Translations under genes and position numbers: made by a program
The notes under the pieces: generated by a model
What the model was told of the DNA's origin: nothing
Database searches by the model: none
What the model saw: the letters and a program-made list of their open reading frames with translations, nothing else
Shown: one piece after another, positions 1 through 6,730 of the stretch
How positions within the stretch are numbered: position 1 is the stretch's first letter
Layout: each line of letters opens with the position of its first letter
Virus record (IMG/VR): IMGVR_UViG_3300037961_000071
Span: 1-25,790 of that record
Length of the DNA stretch: 25,790 nucleotides
Strand: one strand, 5' to 3'
Origin: a virus

Positions 1-2
1 GT

Positions 3-308
3 AGAAACAGGGTAAATAATCGTCCAGTCAAAGAAATTCTTTTGGATGAAGGTTTGTTGATTAAAAAGTTTGACGAGCAAGATGGAAAATGTTATTGGTC
101 TGGTTTGCCTCTTAAAGAGGAATATAACTATATCAAACATCATCCACTAGCAATTAGTGTTGAGCGTCTTGATAATCAACTTGGATATACTTATGAAAAC
201 ACTGTTCTGACTAGAAGGTTATATAATCTTGGTAGAATGGCGTTTCCTGAGGATGAGTTTAGAAAGGTCTTAAAGGAAATGAATAGTGAAATTATTGGTG
301 GAGTGTGA
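3..308 (+). CDS. HNH-type endonuclease, C-terminal part (5' end outside window)
   Basis: The frame is open from the first complete codon at position 3 to the TGA at 306-308, so the gene starts upstream of the window. A TTG at 42 could serve as a start, but the upstream codons also read as protein. The visible 101 residues contain GKCYWSG, then SVERLDNQLGYTYEN and a closing LYNLGR. This resembles the beta-beta-alpha core of phage HNH endonucleases (pattern S-x-[DE]-R-x-D-N-x-x-G-Y-T-x-x-N). Such genes are often free-standing homing or nicking enzymes in T4-like phages. It looks more A+T-rich than the genes that follow, which suggests separate acquisition. The family call is fairly good. Activity and target cannot be judged from a fragment, and the first metal-binding residues are not obvious. 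Confidence 0.7.
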   Translation, partial: RNRVNNRPVKEILLDEGLLIKKFDEQDGKCYWSGLPLKEEYNYIKHHPLAISVERLDNQLGYTYENTVLTRRLYNLGRMAFPEDEFRKVLKEMNSEIIGGV

Positions 309-314
309 ATTCCA

Positions 315-938
315 ATGATGAAGAAGCACGGGTTATTCCCAACTGACATATATGAGTTTAGACTCGACGAAGAAGACATGTGGATGTCAGACAAGGCACT
401 TGATTTTATCAAGACCTTAGAGATGTCCATGTATAACTACCCTGCTGGTGTCAGAACCAGTCGTGGAGACATACATAAAGAGGAACCGATGCTCCCGCTG
501 ATTGGATTCTTCCATGACTGTCTGGAATACATGCGTTGCGATCTTGCATTGCAGGTTGAAGAACTTAAAATCTCTCTTTCTTGGGCAAACTGGGCACCTG
601 GTAAGTCAGGCGCTGGTCATCCTCTTCATCGTCATCCTTATTCTTATCTCTCTGGTGTATACTACTTCACCGAAGGAAGTAGGACTGTCTTTCAAGACCC
701 TGTTGATATCCGTAATCTTGATACCTTGGAGATCATTAGGGATCACTTCGACGGACCCTATGAAAAGTTTGAGGCAGAACCTGGTAAACTTCTTATCTTC
801 CCTGGATGGTTGAGACATTTCAGTGAACCTCAGGCGAGAGAAGATGATCGATTTACGATGTCTTTCAACGCACTACCACATGGTGCAGTCAATGCTGGAC
901 CACAAGGCGTACCTATGGCAAGAATCAATGTATTATGA
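315..938 (+). CDS. 2OG-Fe(II) oxygenase-like protein
   Basis: This 207-residue protein resembles the small phage and bacterial 2-oxoglutarate/Fe(II) oxygenases of the double-stranded beta-helix fold. Visible markers are NWAPG followed by HPLHRH (residues 102-107), then SGVYYF, GKLLIFPGWLRH (H168) and DDRFTMSFN (R179). The first histidine group and H168 fit iron ligands, and R179 fits the 2-oxoglutarate carboxylate contact. Members hydroxylate proteins, nucleic acids or small molecules, and the substrate here is unknown. Two ATGs lie in tandem at 315 and 318, and either could start translation. The gene lies 6 bp after the HNH gene, and its stop overlaps the dam start by four bases (ATGA). A second, unrelated-looking oxygenase lies at 12278-12838. 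Confidence 0.8.
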   Translation: MMKKHGLFPTDIYEFRLDEEDMWMSDKALDFIKTLEMSMYNYPAGVRTSRGDIHKEEPMLPLIGFFHDCLEYMRCDLALQVEELKISLSWANWAPGKSGAGHPLHRHPYSYLSGVYYFTEGSRTVFQDPVDIRNLDTLEIIRDHFDGPYEKFEAEPGKLLIFPGWLRHFSEPQAREDDRFTMSFNALPHGAVNAGPQGVPMARINVL

Positions 939-1783
939 AGTTATTGAAGACCCCACTGAGATACCCAGGTGGTAAGTCACGAGCAGCAAAGATGCTGTAT
1001 GACTGGTTCCCTGCTGGTATTGAAGAGTTTCGTGAACCATTCCTAGGTGGTGCCTCTATGGCACTCCTCTTCACACAAAAGCACCCTGACGTTCCTGTCT
1101 GGGTGAATGATAAGTATTACTATCTCTATAATTTTTGGGTAACACTCCAAGAACATGGAGATGATTTGTCTGATGTATGTTATGCAACTAAACAAGAGCA
1201 CCCAACTCCTGACTCCGCTAAGGAGTTATTCATTAGGAGTAAGGAAGAGATTTCCTCCGCCGATCCTTTTCGCCAAGCTGTTCTATTTTGGGTTCTTAAT
1301 AAGTGTTCTTACAGCGGGTTGACTGAGAACTCTGCGTTCTCTCAGTCAGCATCACAGCAGAACTTTACCCTTCGTGGTGCTGCTAAGTTGAAGCAGTACA
1401 AAGATCTTATTTCTCACTGGGAAATCACTAATCTGGACTACGAAGAGGTCATGCAACCTGATAACGATAATACTTTTTGCTTCCTTGATCCTCCATACAA
1501 GATTGGTAGTTATCTCTATGGCACCAATGCTGAGATGCACAAGGATTTTGACCACAAACGCTTCGCAGAAGTGTGTAAGAAGTGTCCAAATGACTGGATG
1601 GTGACCTATAATGTAGATGAAGAGATCGAAAAGATGTTCGGTGACTTTCACCAACGTTATTTCTCCATCACATATGGTATGCAGCACCGTGAGAACAACA
1701 AGAAGTCAGAACTTCTGATCAGTAACTACGACGTAAACCCACCTTCTACCCTGGAATCAGCACTCTATGGACAAAAAGTTTGA
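935..1783 (+). CDS. dam: DNA adenine N6-methyltransferase, Dam/D12 class
   Basis: A 282-residue adenine-N6 methyltransferase of the alpha (D12, Dam-type) group. Near the N-terminus it has PLRYPGGKSRAAKM, the S-adenosylmethionine-binding motif of this class. This is followed by FREPFLGGASMALLF and the catalytic DPPY at residues 185-188. Length and motif order match T4 Dam and E. coli Dam. It probably methylates GATC or a related site in phage DNA, protecting against restriction or affecting packaging, but specificity cannot be read from sequence. The ATG at 935 overlaps the upstream stop. The gene's last 17 bp overlap the gp62 start, so it is built into the replication transcript. Confidence 0.92.
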   Translation: MKLLKTPLRYPGGKSRAAKMLYDWFPAGIEEFREPFLGGASMALLFTQKHPDVPVWVNDKYYYLYNFWVTLQEHGDDLSDVCYATKQEHPTPDSAKELFIRSKEEISSADPFRQAVLFWVLNKCSYSGLTENSAFSQSASQQNFTLRGAAKLKQYKDLISHWEITNLDYEEVMQPDNDNTFCFLDPPYKIGSYLYGTNAEMHKDFDHKRFAEVCKKCPNDWMVTYNVDEEIEKMFGDFHQRYFSITYGMQHRENNKKSELLISNYDVNPPSTLESALYGQKV

Positions 1784-2165
1784 TTATCAACTGAAAGACT
1801 ACCTCAACGATATCAATTTGAAGGCAGGTAAGTTGACTGGTGACGAGGATGCTATGAAGAAGTATCCTGCATACGTCATCAACAAGTGTATGTCACATCA
1901 CGTTGACACTGTGCTGTATGCCAACGAGATGAATCGCTTCTTCACTCTTGACAATGATCTTCAATATCAATTCTATATACATAGTATCAGGAAATCCAAG
2001 AGATTTGCTCCTTGGGATAAACAACAGACTGATAATGATCTAGAACGTGTTAAACAGTTCTACGGATATAGCACTGACAAGGCACGCGATGCATTGAAAC
2101 TGCTAAACAAGGGTCAACTTGAAGTCATCAAATCTAAACTAAAAGTTGGAGGAAAAAATGAGTGA
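1767..2165 (+). CDS. 62: Sliding-clamp loader small subunit (gp62-like)
   Basis: The 132-residue product resembles the cyanophage form of T4 gp62, the small subunit that joins four gp44 ATPases to load the gp45 clamp onto primer-template DNA. Supporting stretches are YPAYVINKCMSHHVDTVLYA with nearby NEMNRF, and SKRFAPWDK, typical of this family. The protein is shorter than T4 gp62 (187 aa), as is usual for cyanophage versions. There is no ATPase motif, as expected for gp62. The ATG lies inside the end of dam, and regA follows directly, matching the gp62-regA order of T4. The partner genes 44 and 45 are not in the window and would be expected upstream. Confidence 0.82.
   Translation: MDKKFDYQLKDYLNDINLKAGKLTGDEDAMKKYPAYVINKCMSHHVDTVLYANEMNRFFTLDNDLQYQFYIHSIRKSKRFAPWDKQQTDNDLERVKQFYGYSTDKARDALKLLNKGQLEVIKSKLKVGGKNE
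2148..2152 (+). promoter_or_regulatory. Strong ribosome-binding site for regA
   Basis: GGAGG at 2148-2152 lies five A-rich bases before the ATG at 2158. It decides the regA start in favour of 2158 over the in-frame TTG at 2146. The A-rich AUG context resembles sites T4 RegA is known to bind, so autogenous repression here is plausible but not shown. Confidence 0.7.
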
Positions 2166-2577
2166 AGAGATCTCGTGGTCTCAGGATATGATGTTAGAAG
2201 TTGCATTGAAGGAACCTGATGACTTCCTGAAAGTGCGTGAGACCCTAACCCGAATTGGTGTTGCTTCTAGAAAAGATCGTAAACTGTACCAGTCTTGCCA
2301 TATTCTTCATAAAAAGGGCAAGTATTATATTGTACACTTCAAAGAATTGTTTGCTCTCGATGGCAAACCTGCTAACATTACAAAGAACGATGTCGAACGT
2401 CGTAATCGCATCGCAAAACTTCTGTTTGATTGGGGTCTAGTAGACTTCCATGCAGAAGATCTAGTTGATGTTGCACCTTTGAATCAAATTAAAGTTCTGT
2501 CTTACAAAGATAAGTCAGAGTGGACACTTGAATCTAAGTACAACATCGGGAAGAAGAAAGTTACTTCCGAAACCTAA
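2158..2577 (+). CDS. regA: Translational repressor RegA
   Basis: A 139-residue protein recognisable as RegA, the T4 mRNA-binding repressor that blocks ribosome binding on many early transcripts, including its own. The diagnostic stretches are FLKVRETLTRIGVASRK, then LYQSCHILHKKGKYYIVHFKE and NDVERRNRIAKLLFDWGLVD, which follow the family's conserved core. It is slightly longer than T4 RegA (122 aa), with extra residues at the C-terminus. It lies directly after gp62, as in T4. The ATG is chosen because of the GGAGG five bases upstream. It probably acts on early replication messages in the infected cell. Confidence 0.93.
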   Translation: MSEEISWSQDMMLEVALKEPDDFLKVRETLTRIGVASRKDRKLYQSCHILHKKGKYYIVHFKELFALDGKPANITKNDVERRNRIAKLLFDWGLVDFHAEDLVDVAPLNQIKVLSYKDKSEWTLESKYNIGKKKVTSET

Positions 2578-2578
2578 T

Positions 2579-2779
2579 ATGTATGACCAGATGGATTGTT
2601 ATGACAAGGCGATCCAACTCTTTGGAACAAGAGTTGGCATGATTTGTGCTATGGAAATGGCACAGAAACTCGATGCAGAGACCGCCTACTCAAACATCAA
2701 GTACGAACTGAACGAATTGAAGAAAGTTCGTAAGAAATGGAACAAAAAACAGAACAAAAACAAATGTGAGGACTGTTAA
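2579..2779 (+). CDS. Small hypothetical protein, helical with basic tail
   Basis: A 66-residue product starting at the ATG at 2579, one base after the regA stop. It begins MYDQMDCYDKAIQLFG, continues as a predicted alpha-helix, and ends in a lysine-rich stretch with a terminal CEDC. The frame extends upstream to 2528 inside regA, but the adjacent ATG is the natural start. A second ATG at 2591 is also possible. Its stop overlaps the carbamoyltransferase start (TAATG), which suggests translational coupling. I do not recognise the family. The charged helix suggests a small binding or regulatory protein, but nothing indicates the partner. Confidence 0.6.
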   Translation: MYDQMDCYDKAIQLFGTRVGMICAMEMAQKLDAETAYSNIKYELNELKKVRKKWNKKQNKNKCEDC

Positions 2780-4230
2780 TGAAATTCTTGGGATTACGTC
2801 TTGACGACCATGATTCCAATATCACTTACACTAATGGAAAAACAGTACGATATTGTGCCACCGAACGTAAGTACGGTATTAAACATCATGGATTTGACAA
2901 CGCATGGCAATGGGAAGACATCCTGAACGGTTGGGGTGTCAAAGTCGATGATCTCGACGCCATTGCTATGATCACTGACCAGATAGAGTTTGCTGAGGGC
3001 GAAAACTATCGGGAATTGGACATGGGTTTTCCTTGTAGAACCTTTGCTGTTGATCATCACTGGGCACATGTTCTGAGTCTTTGGCCACTTGGTGACATTC
3101 CATTCACTAACTTCGTCTTCGACGGGTTTGGTAACAACGACCGCGCACATTCTCTCTATGTGGGTGGTAAATTGCAGTATACACACGATGTAAACAAGTC
3201 TGGATCTATTGGTGTCTGCATGGCAGCAGTGGGTCGCAAACTTGGTTTGTCTGGTGATGACTGGGGACTCGATCTAGCAGGTAAAGTCATGGGATTACAG
3301 TCCTATGGGATGCTAGACGAGTCCTATTACGAGAAAGTTGACATGTATCCCCTCAGTCAGATCCGTGGGATCTGGAACTATGACTCATGGCATAGGAAGT
3401 GGGACAATGATTTTGACATCAACTGGTTGAGAACAGTACATGAGGTCACTGGTGACAAACTTGCCGAGTATATTGGCAGTGAATACCCATGTGATGAACC
3501 TGTTGGTTACTCTGGTGGTGTAGCGCAGAACTGTGTGTTCAATGGGAAGATCCATAAGACTGGTCAGAAGGTCATGATTCCCCCTCATGCCAATGATTGT
3601 GGTCTTTCACTGGGTGCTGTTGAGTTCTTGCGTCAATACTTCCATGAAGAGGCATTCAGCACCAAAGGATTCCCCTTCTGGCAGGATGATGAGAGTGTAG
3701 AAGAACCCGATGACCATACTATTGACCAGGCAGCGATAGCACTAGCAGATGGTCACATCGTTGCATGGTATCAGGGACGTGGTGAGATCGGTCCTCGTGC
3801 CCTTGGACACCGTTCTATCCTCATGAATGCCCGTAACAGTAGGGCGAAGGACTATATCAATAGTAGAGTCAAACATCGTGAGCATTTCAGACCATTTGGT
3901 GCTGCTGTGCTCAAAGAAGATTGCAACAAGTTCTTTGACTTTGATGGTGACGCACCATACATGAACATCTCTGTCGATGTTAAGGACACAGAACTCACAT
4001 CTGTCACTCATGTAGATGGATCCTGTCGCATTCAGACAGTAGAGGGTGACGATTGCTTTGCACGTTTGATGCAGAGGTATAAAGAAATCACAGGTGACAG
4101 TGTTTTACTCAATACATCACTGAATTTGGGTGGTAAACCTATTGCTTCTAAGAAGTGGGAAGCAAAGGAATTGTTCTCTAAAAAAGGTATCAATGATCTG
4201 TTCATTGGAAACGATCATTTGTCTAAATAG
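2779..4230 (+). CDS. Carbamoyltransferase, NodU/CmcH (TobZ-like) family
   Basis: A 483-residue O-carbamoyltransferase. These enzymes make a carbamoyl-adenylate from carbamoyl phosphate and ATP in a Kae1-like domain, then pass the carbamoyl group to a hydroxyl. Visible motifs are VDHHWAHVLS (metal-site histidines H93/H94 and H97), VFDGFGN, YSGGVAQNC and IPPHANDCGLSLGA. GRGEIGPRALGHRSI (about residues 333-347) and LNTSLNLGGKPI follow near the C-terminus. It is somewhat shorter than bacterial NodU (about 560 aa), but both main domains are present. Phage copies are common in cyanophages and their acceptor is unknown; modified DNA bases, glycans or a small metabolite are possible. The start overlaps the previous stop, and the stop lies inside a late promoter. 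Confidence 0.9.
   Translation: MKFLGLRLDDHDSNITYTNGKTVRYCATERKYGIKHHGFDNAWQWEDILNGWGVKVDDLDAIAMITDQIEFAEGENYRELDMGFPCRTFAVDHHWAHVLSLWPLGDIPFTNFVFDGFGNNDRAHSLYVGGKLQYTHDVNKSGSIGVCMAAVGRKLGLSGDDWGLDLAGKVMGLQSYGMLDESYYEKVDMYPLSQIRGIWNYDSWHRKWDNDFDINWLRTVHEVTGDKLAEYIGSEYPCDEPVGYSGGVAQNCVFNGKIHKTGQKVMIPPHANDCGLSLGAVEFLRQYFHEEAFSTKGFPFWQDDESVEEPDDHTIDQAAIALADGHIVAWYQGRGEIGPRALGHRSILMNARNSRAKDYINSRVKHREHFRPFGAAVLKEDCNKFFDFDGDAPYMNISVDVKDTELTSVTHVDGSCRIQTVEGDDCFARLMQRYKEITGDSVLLNTSLNLGGKPIASKKWEAKELFSKKGINDLFIGNDHLSK
4222..4229 (+). promoter_or_regulatory. Late promoter (TCTAAATA) for the 4252-5573 unit
   Basis: TCTAAATA at 4222-4229 matches the T4-like late -10 element used with gp55/gp33/gp45-type transcription. 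It lies 22 bp before the ATG at 4252 and includes the first two bases of the carbamoyltransferase TAG stop. The genes behind it are small membrane proteins, in keeping with late expression. Confidence 0.65.
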
Positions 4231-4251
4231 AGTTGCCTAACCAATAGAAAT

Positions 4252-4536
4252 ATGTCTGAGACTCCTCATAAACCTGAGGAGACCAAACCCGTAAAAGTGA
4301 AAAAAGAAAAGTATGAATGGCATGATGAGGGAGTAGCAACTCTCGTACGTTTGATTATCCTCGGGTGGTCTGCCGCAATTCTTACGATCAATTACCTGCA
4401 AGTCCCTGGACTCGCTAAGACTAATATCGATCCAACTTTCATAGCCAGTGTTTTTACTGGGACGTTAGCTACGTTCGGGGTTGCTACGGCAAAATCTAAC
4501 AATGGTAACAGCAAAAAAGACGAACCTCCTAAGTAA
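4252..4536 (+). CDS. Small two-helix membrane protein, holin-like
   Basis: A 94-residue protein with a charged N-terminus rich in lysine and proline and two hydrophobic segments. The segments are about residues 29-46 (VRLIILGWSAAILTINYL) and 58-80 (PTFIASVFTGTLATFGVA). A short charged tail ends in DEPPK. The size, two membrane segments and polar tails resemble small class II holins, and the late promoter 22 bp upstream fits a lysis role. However, no endolysin lies next to it, and many cyanophage membrane proteins of this kind have no known role. The next gene begins three bases after the stop. Confidence 0.6.
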   Translation: MSETPHKPEETKPVKVKKEKYEWHDEGVATLVRLIILGWSAAILTINYLQVPGLAKTNIDPTFIASVFTGTLATFGVATAKSNNGNSKKDEPPK

Positions 4537-4538
4537 TC

Positions 4539-4778
4539 ATGCAAAAAGTAATTAACGCACTCGCAATTATTTCTTTCGTGGGTACTACTAGCATCATTGG
4601 TGCTGGTGCTGTGCTCTATTTACAGAGAGATAGTATTGTCGAAAGAGTGAAAGAGAGAGCAGCAGGTCTTGTGACCACTGCCGTGATGGAAGCACTTCCT
4701 CTTGCGCTTGATGGTGGCATCCCAGAGATCCCAGAAGCGACTGGTGGAGCAGTTCCTCTTCCTGTTGTGCCGTTCTAA
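4539..4778 (+). CDS. Small single-pass membrane protein
   Basis: A 79-residue product with an N-terminal membrane segment (about residues 5-28, ALAIISFVGTTSIIGAGAVL). A charged helix (RDSIVERVKERAAG) follows, and then a proline-rich end containing IPEIPEATGG and PLPVVPF. It looks like an anchored protein with its tail outside the membrane, although the N-terminal segment might also act as a signal sequence. It lies between two other genes of the same late unit, with gaps of 2-3 bases, so the three are probably made together. The IPEI element recurs at the start of the next protein. I do not recognise a named family. Confidence 0.6.
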   Translation: MQKVINALAIISFVGTTSIIGAGAVLYLQRDSIVERVKERAAGLVTTAVMEALPLALDGGIPEIPEATGGAVPLPVVPF

Positions 4779-4781
4779 ATC

Positions 4782-5573
4782 ATGCCGATCCCTGAGATTA
4801 AAATTACAGGGACTCAGATCAGTGAGATTAAAATTCCCGATGTAATGCAGCAGTTACCTCAGGTTCCCACTGCAATACCTGTGTACCCACCTGTCACATC
4901 GACGGTGGGTGTTCCTATTATTAACATTCCTGGATGCGTAGAGGCACACGAACAGAACTCCTCTAAGGAGAAGAGTGGTGTGCTATCGGAAGACGATCCT
5001 AAGGGTGTGGTTACCTACTGCGATGCAGGTATACCATCGTTTAATGCGATGGATTATAACAAAGATAAGTTAAAGTTTGAATACGAAGCACCTATTCCTA
5101 AGATTAGACCACCAGAGACACCTGATGTAGAGACACCTGAGGTTCCTAAGAATGCTGTCCCTAAGGACAAGTATGAATGTCCTGGTCCTAATGCACCAAG
5201 GATAGGTGATGTAGCACAAAACCAAAAAGAAAGGGTCTCTGGTTATGAGACCCGTATTATTAACAATGAACAGGTCTGTGTGACCTTGTATGAGGATATA
5301 CCACTAACTTCTCAGTACCTTCCAGCACCTCAGGTGGTCGCTACTACCGCTGCTATTGCTGCTGTTGCAACGACTTCCGCACTGCTCGCAAAACCGCTTG
5401 CCGATCTTCTTCTGAAAATTGTAAAACCTGCTGTGAAGAAGGGGATTGCTGCTGCGAAGAAGAAGATTCTTGGGAAGGAACCTCCCCGCCTGAATGTAAG
5501 GGACCGCCGAGATGAGCAGCGTCAGAGGAGTGCTGCTCTGAGGACTTTTCGGAAGATGATGGGACGGAAATAG
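4782..5573 (+). CDS. Proline-rich protein with C-terminal membrane segment and basic tail
   Basis: A 263-residue protein in three parts. The N-terminal 60 residues have repeated ITGTQISEIKIPDV-like and PVYPPVTSTVG-like extended stretches. A middle part is rich in proline and charge (IRPPETPDVETPEVPKNAVP) and contains several cysteines. The C-terminus has an alanine-rich hydrophobic segment (about 187-204) followed by a very basic tail (KKGIAAAKKKILGK and RDRRDEQRQR). This suggests a membrane-anchored or membrane-active protein with an extended outer region. It may be a late structural, injection or lysis-related factor, but I cannot name a family. Its last 221 bp overlap a minus-strand gene in the opposite direction, and both readings look protein-like. 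Confidence 0.65.
   Translation: MPIPEIKITGTQISEIKIPDVMQQLPQVPTAIPVYPPVTSTVGVPIINIPGCVEAHEQNSSKEKSGVLSEDDPKGVVTYCDAGIPSFNAMDYNKDKLKFEYEAPIPKIRPPETPDVETPEVPKNAVPKDKYECPGPNAPRIGDVAQNQKERVSGYETRIINNEQVCVTLYEDIPLTSQYLPAPQVVATTAAIAAVATTSALLAKPLADLLLKIVKPAVKKGIAAAKKKILGKEPPRLNVRDRRDEQRQRSAALRTFRKMMGRK
4793..4835 (+). repeat. Short direct repeat inside the proline-rich gene
   Basis: TGAGATTAAAATT occurs at 4793-4805 and again at 4823-4835, a spacing of 30 bp (ten codons). It encodes the repeated peptide EIKI. It probably arose by local in-frame duplication. Confidence 0.6.
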
Positions 5574-6357
5574 TATGAGCGTGTTGCTTTAATGCAGTCA
5601 CGTTTGTTACTTGCACATCAGCACAGATCTTTGCATATTCTGTACCTGGAACGAAGCGAATTCCCTCCTTCATTAGCTGTCCGCAATTTTTTAATCTCGC
5701 GATCTCAAAGTCAAGGCGCTTGTTGGCAGTTAGTTGCTGCATCATTTCGATGTTTGCTGCTGCTGCCTGCTTACATTGGTCTTGCAACTTCTTATCTAGT
5801 GGTCTAGACCATGTTGCACTGACACCAATAGACAAGTTGTAGTTATCTTTCTGTCCTGTACGTGTCGGTTGCATGAATAATATGGCACCAGGATTGTCTG
5901 GCGCACCGTCTTCATCTAGGTCACGCATATCATAGACAGGCGTGTCATACCAATCCTCGTATGGTTTTTGAGCACTCGCTGCACCAGTTATGTATGGGGT
6001 TATGTTCATCGTAGGACCCTGACACTGGATCCCATTCCCATAAGTGTTCGTTATATAAGGACCTTGCAAAACCTGAATGGCTTGGTTGGTCACTGAGCCC
6101 GAACTGTTCGCCACGGGCGCTGCTGTTGCAGAGACACCACCCACAGTCTCTGCTCTCACAGGTACTGGGGTCATGCCAAATAAAAGACATGCTATTGTTG
6201 GAAGATACTTGTAGTGTCGGTGACGCTTGTCACTTCGGTCACTCTGTTGATAATTGTGTGGTTGCTTAAACCAGGACCTTGATACGTTTCTGTGAACTGA
6301 AACGCCCCTCCTGGGGTGGTCTGTGTGAACTGTGGTTTGCTTGTTACGCCTGTCCAT
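5353..6357 (-). CDS. Putative exported protein with coiled-coil middle and Ser/Gln-rich tail; start uncertain
   Basis: The open frame runs from an ATG at 6357 to a TAG at 5355-5353. The first 50 codons lie inside the upstream exported-protein gene and do not look like a natural N-terminus. A hydrophobic stretch (LPTIACLLFG) and VPVRA followed by ETVGG look like a signal peptide and cleavage site. No ATG, GTG or TTG lies just before that stretch. The candidates are an AUA at 6195 that overlaps the upstream TAG (ATAG), the far ATG at 6357, or an ATG at 6174 that would remove most of the signal. The mature part holds QGPYITNTYGNG, DMRDLDEDGAPDN, a helical ANKRLDFEIARLKNCG region and a Ser/Gln-rich tail ending FSEEDRQAVLRAVRKS. 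Its function is unknown. Its 3' end overlaps the plus-strand gene by 221 bp. Confidence 0.6.
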   Translation of the reverse strand: MDRRNKQTTVHTDHPRRGVSVHRNVSRSWFKQPHNYQQSDRSDKRHRHYKYLPTIACLLFGMTPVPVRAETVGGVSATAAPVANSSGSVTNQAIQVLQGPYITNTYGNGIQCQGPTMNITPYITGAASAQKPYEDWYDTPVYDMRDLDEDGAPDNPGAILFMQPTRTGQKDNYNLSIGVSATWSRPLDKKLQDQCKQAAAANIEMMQQLTANKRLDFEIARLKNCGQLMKEGIRFVPGTEYAKICADVQVTNVTALKQHAHTISVPSSSEKSSEQHSSDAAHLGGPLHSGGEVPSQESSSSQQQSPSSQQVLQFSEEDRQAVLRAVRKSLQQQQ

Positions 6358-6683
6358 GTTGAAGTCACGCCATCAATAGTTACATTGTTTGTCCCTGTTC
6401 CTGGGGACAGGTTCCCATTTGCAGTAACACCAGTACCCGTCGCCGAGTATTGATATCCTGTGTTGTAGTCCATCGAGTTGATTGTCTCAGTGATCTTACT
6501 TGTAGTCTCAGTGTGGCTCGTCATCGAGCCCTGAGTGAAGTTCGGGACCACTGGCACTGCACTCGCAGGGGAGTACGTAGACAGGATACCCGTCAGTACG
6601 CTTAGTACCGCCACAGGTATCACATATCTGCCAGTCCCACGGGGGTGGGTCCTGTCCTGTATACTCCCAAGTACACCAGTCAT
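6192..6683 (-). CDS. Putative Sec-exported Thr/Ser/Gly-rich protein
   Basis: A 163-residue frame whose N-terminal part carries a hydrophobic signal sequence (VIPVAVLSVLTGILS) with SPASA before VPVVPNF, so cleavage near residue 42 is likely. The mature protein is rich in Thr, Ser, Gly and Asn (MTSHTETTSKITETINSMD, then TANGNLSPGTGTNNVTIDG), suggesting a beta-rich extracellular or periplasmic protein. I chose the ATG at 6683 because CAGGG lies about nine bases upstream. An in-frame GTG at 6623 would give a more compact 22-residue signal peptide. The gene is in a minus-strand late unit with two other exported-looking proteins. No family is recognised. Confidence 0.6.
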   Translation of the reverse strand: MTGVLGSIQDRTHPRGTGRYVIPVAVLSVLTGILSTYSPASAVPVVPNFTQGSMTSHTETTSKITETINSMDYNTGYQYSATGTGVTANGNLSPGTGTNNVTIDGVTSTWTGVTSKPQFTQTTPGGAFQFTETYQGPGLSNHTIINRVTEVTSVTDTTSIFQQ

Positions 6684-6714
6684 CTAGATTTACCCTGAAT
6701 CGTTTTCTAGGCAA
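6508..6714 (-). CDS. Possible small Cys-rich protein overlapping the exported-protein gene
   Basis: A 68-residue frame beginning at TTG 6714, immediately after the stop of the 6715-7191 gene and in the same frame. It ends inside the next gene. Its composition is unlike a random shadow: it has DDWCTWEYTGQDPPPWDW, then CDTCGG and LPCECSASG, a pattern that could bind zinc through four cysteines. Against it are the TTG start without a good ribosome-binding site and the 176 bp overlap with a better supported gene. It could also be reached by readthrough of the upstream TAA. I give it as a possibility only. Confidence 0.3.
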   Translation of the reverse strand: MPRKRFRVNLDDWCTWEYTGQDPPPWDWQICDTCGGTKRTDGYPVYVLPCECSASGPELHSGLDDEPH

Positions 6715-6730
6715 TTACCGTACGGTAATT
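6713..6730. repeat. Perfect 18-bp palindrome over a stop codon
   Basis: AATTACCGTACGGTAATT at 6713-6730 reads the same on both strands. On the minus strand it covers the last codons (Ile-Thr-Val-Arg) and TAA of the 6715-7191 gene. In RNA it could form a hairpin of about seven pairs with a GUAC loop. There is no following T-run, so it is not a standard terminator. It may be a protein-binding site, an RNA processing site, or chance. Confidence 0.8.

Noticed and set aside
5592-5807. 71-codon plus-strand frame in the minus-strand exported gene
   Set aside because: No ribosome-binding site and composition unlike neighbours; the minus-strand frame explains the region.
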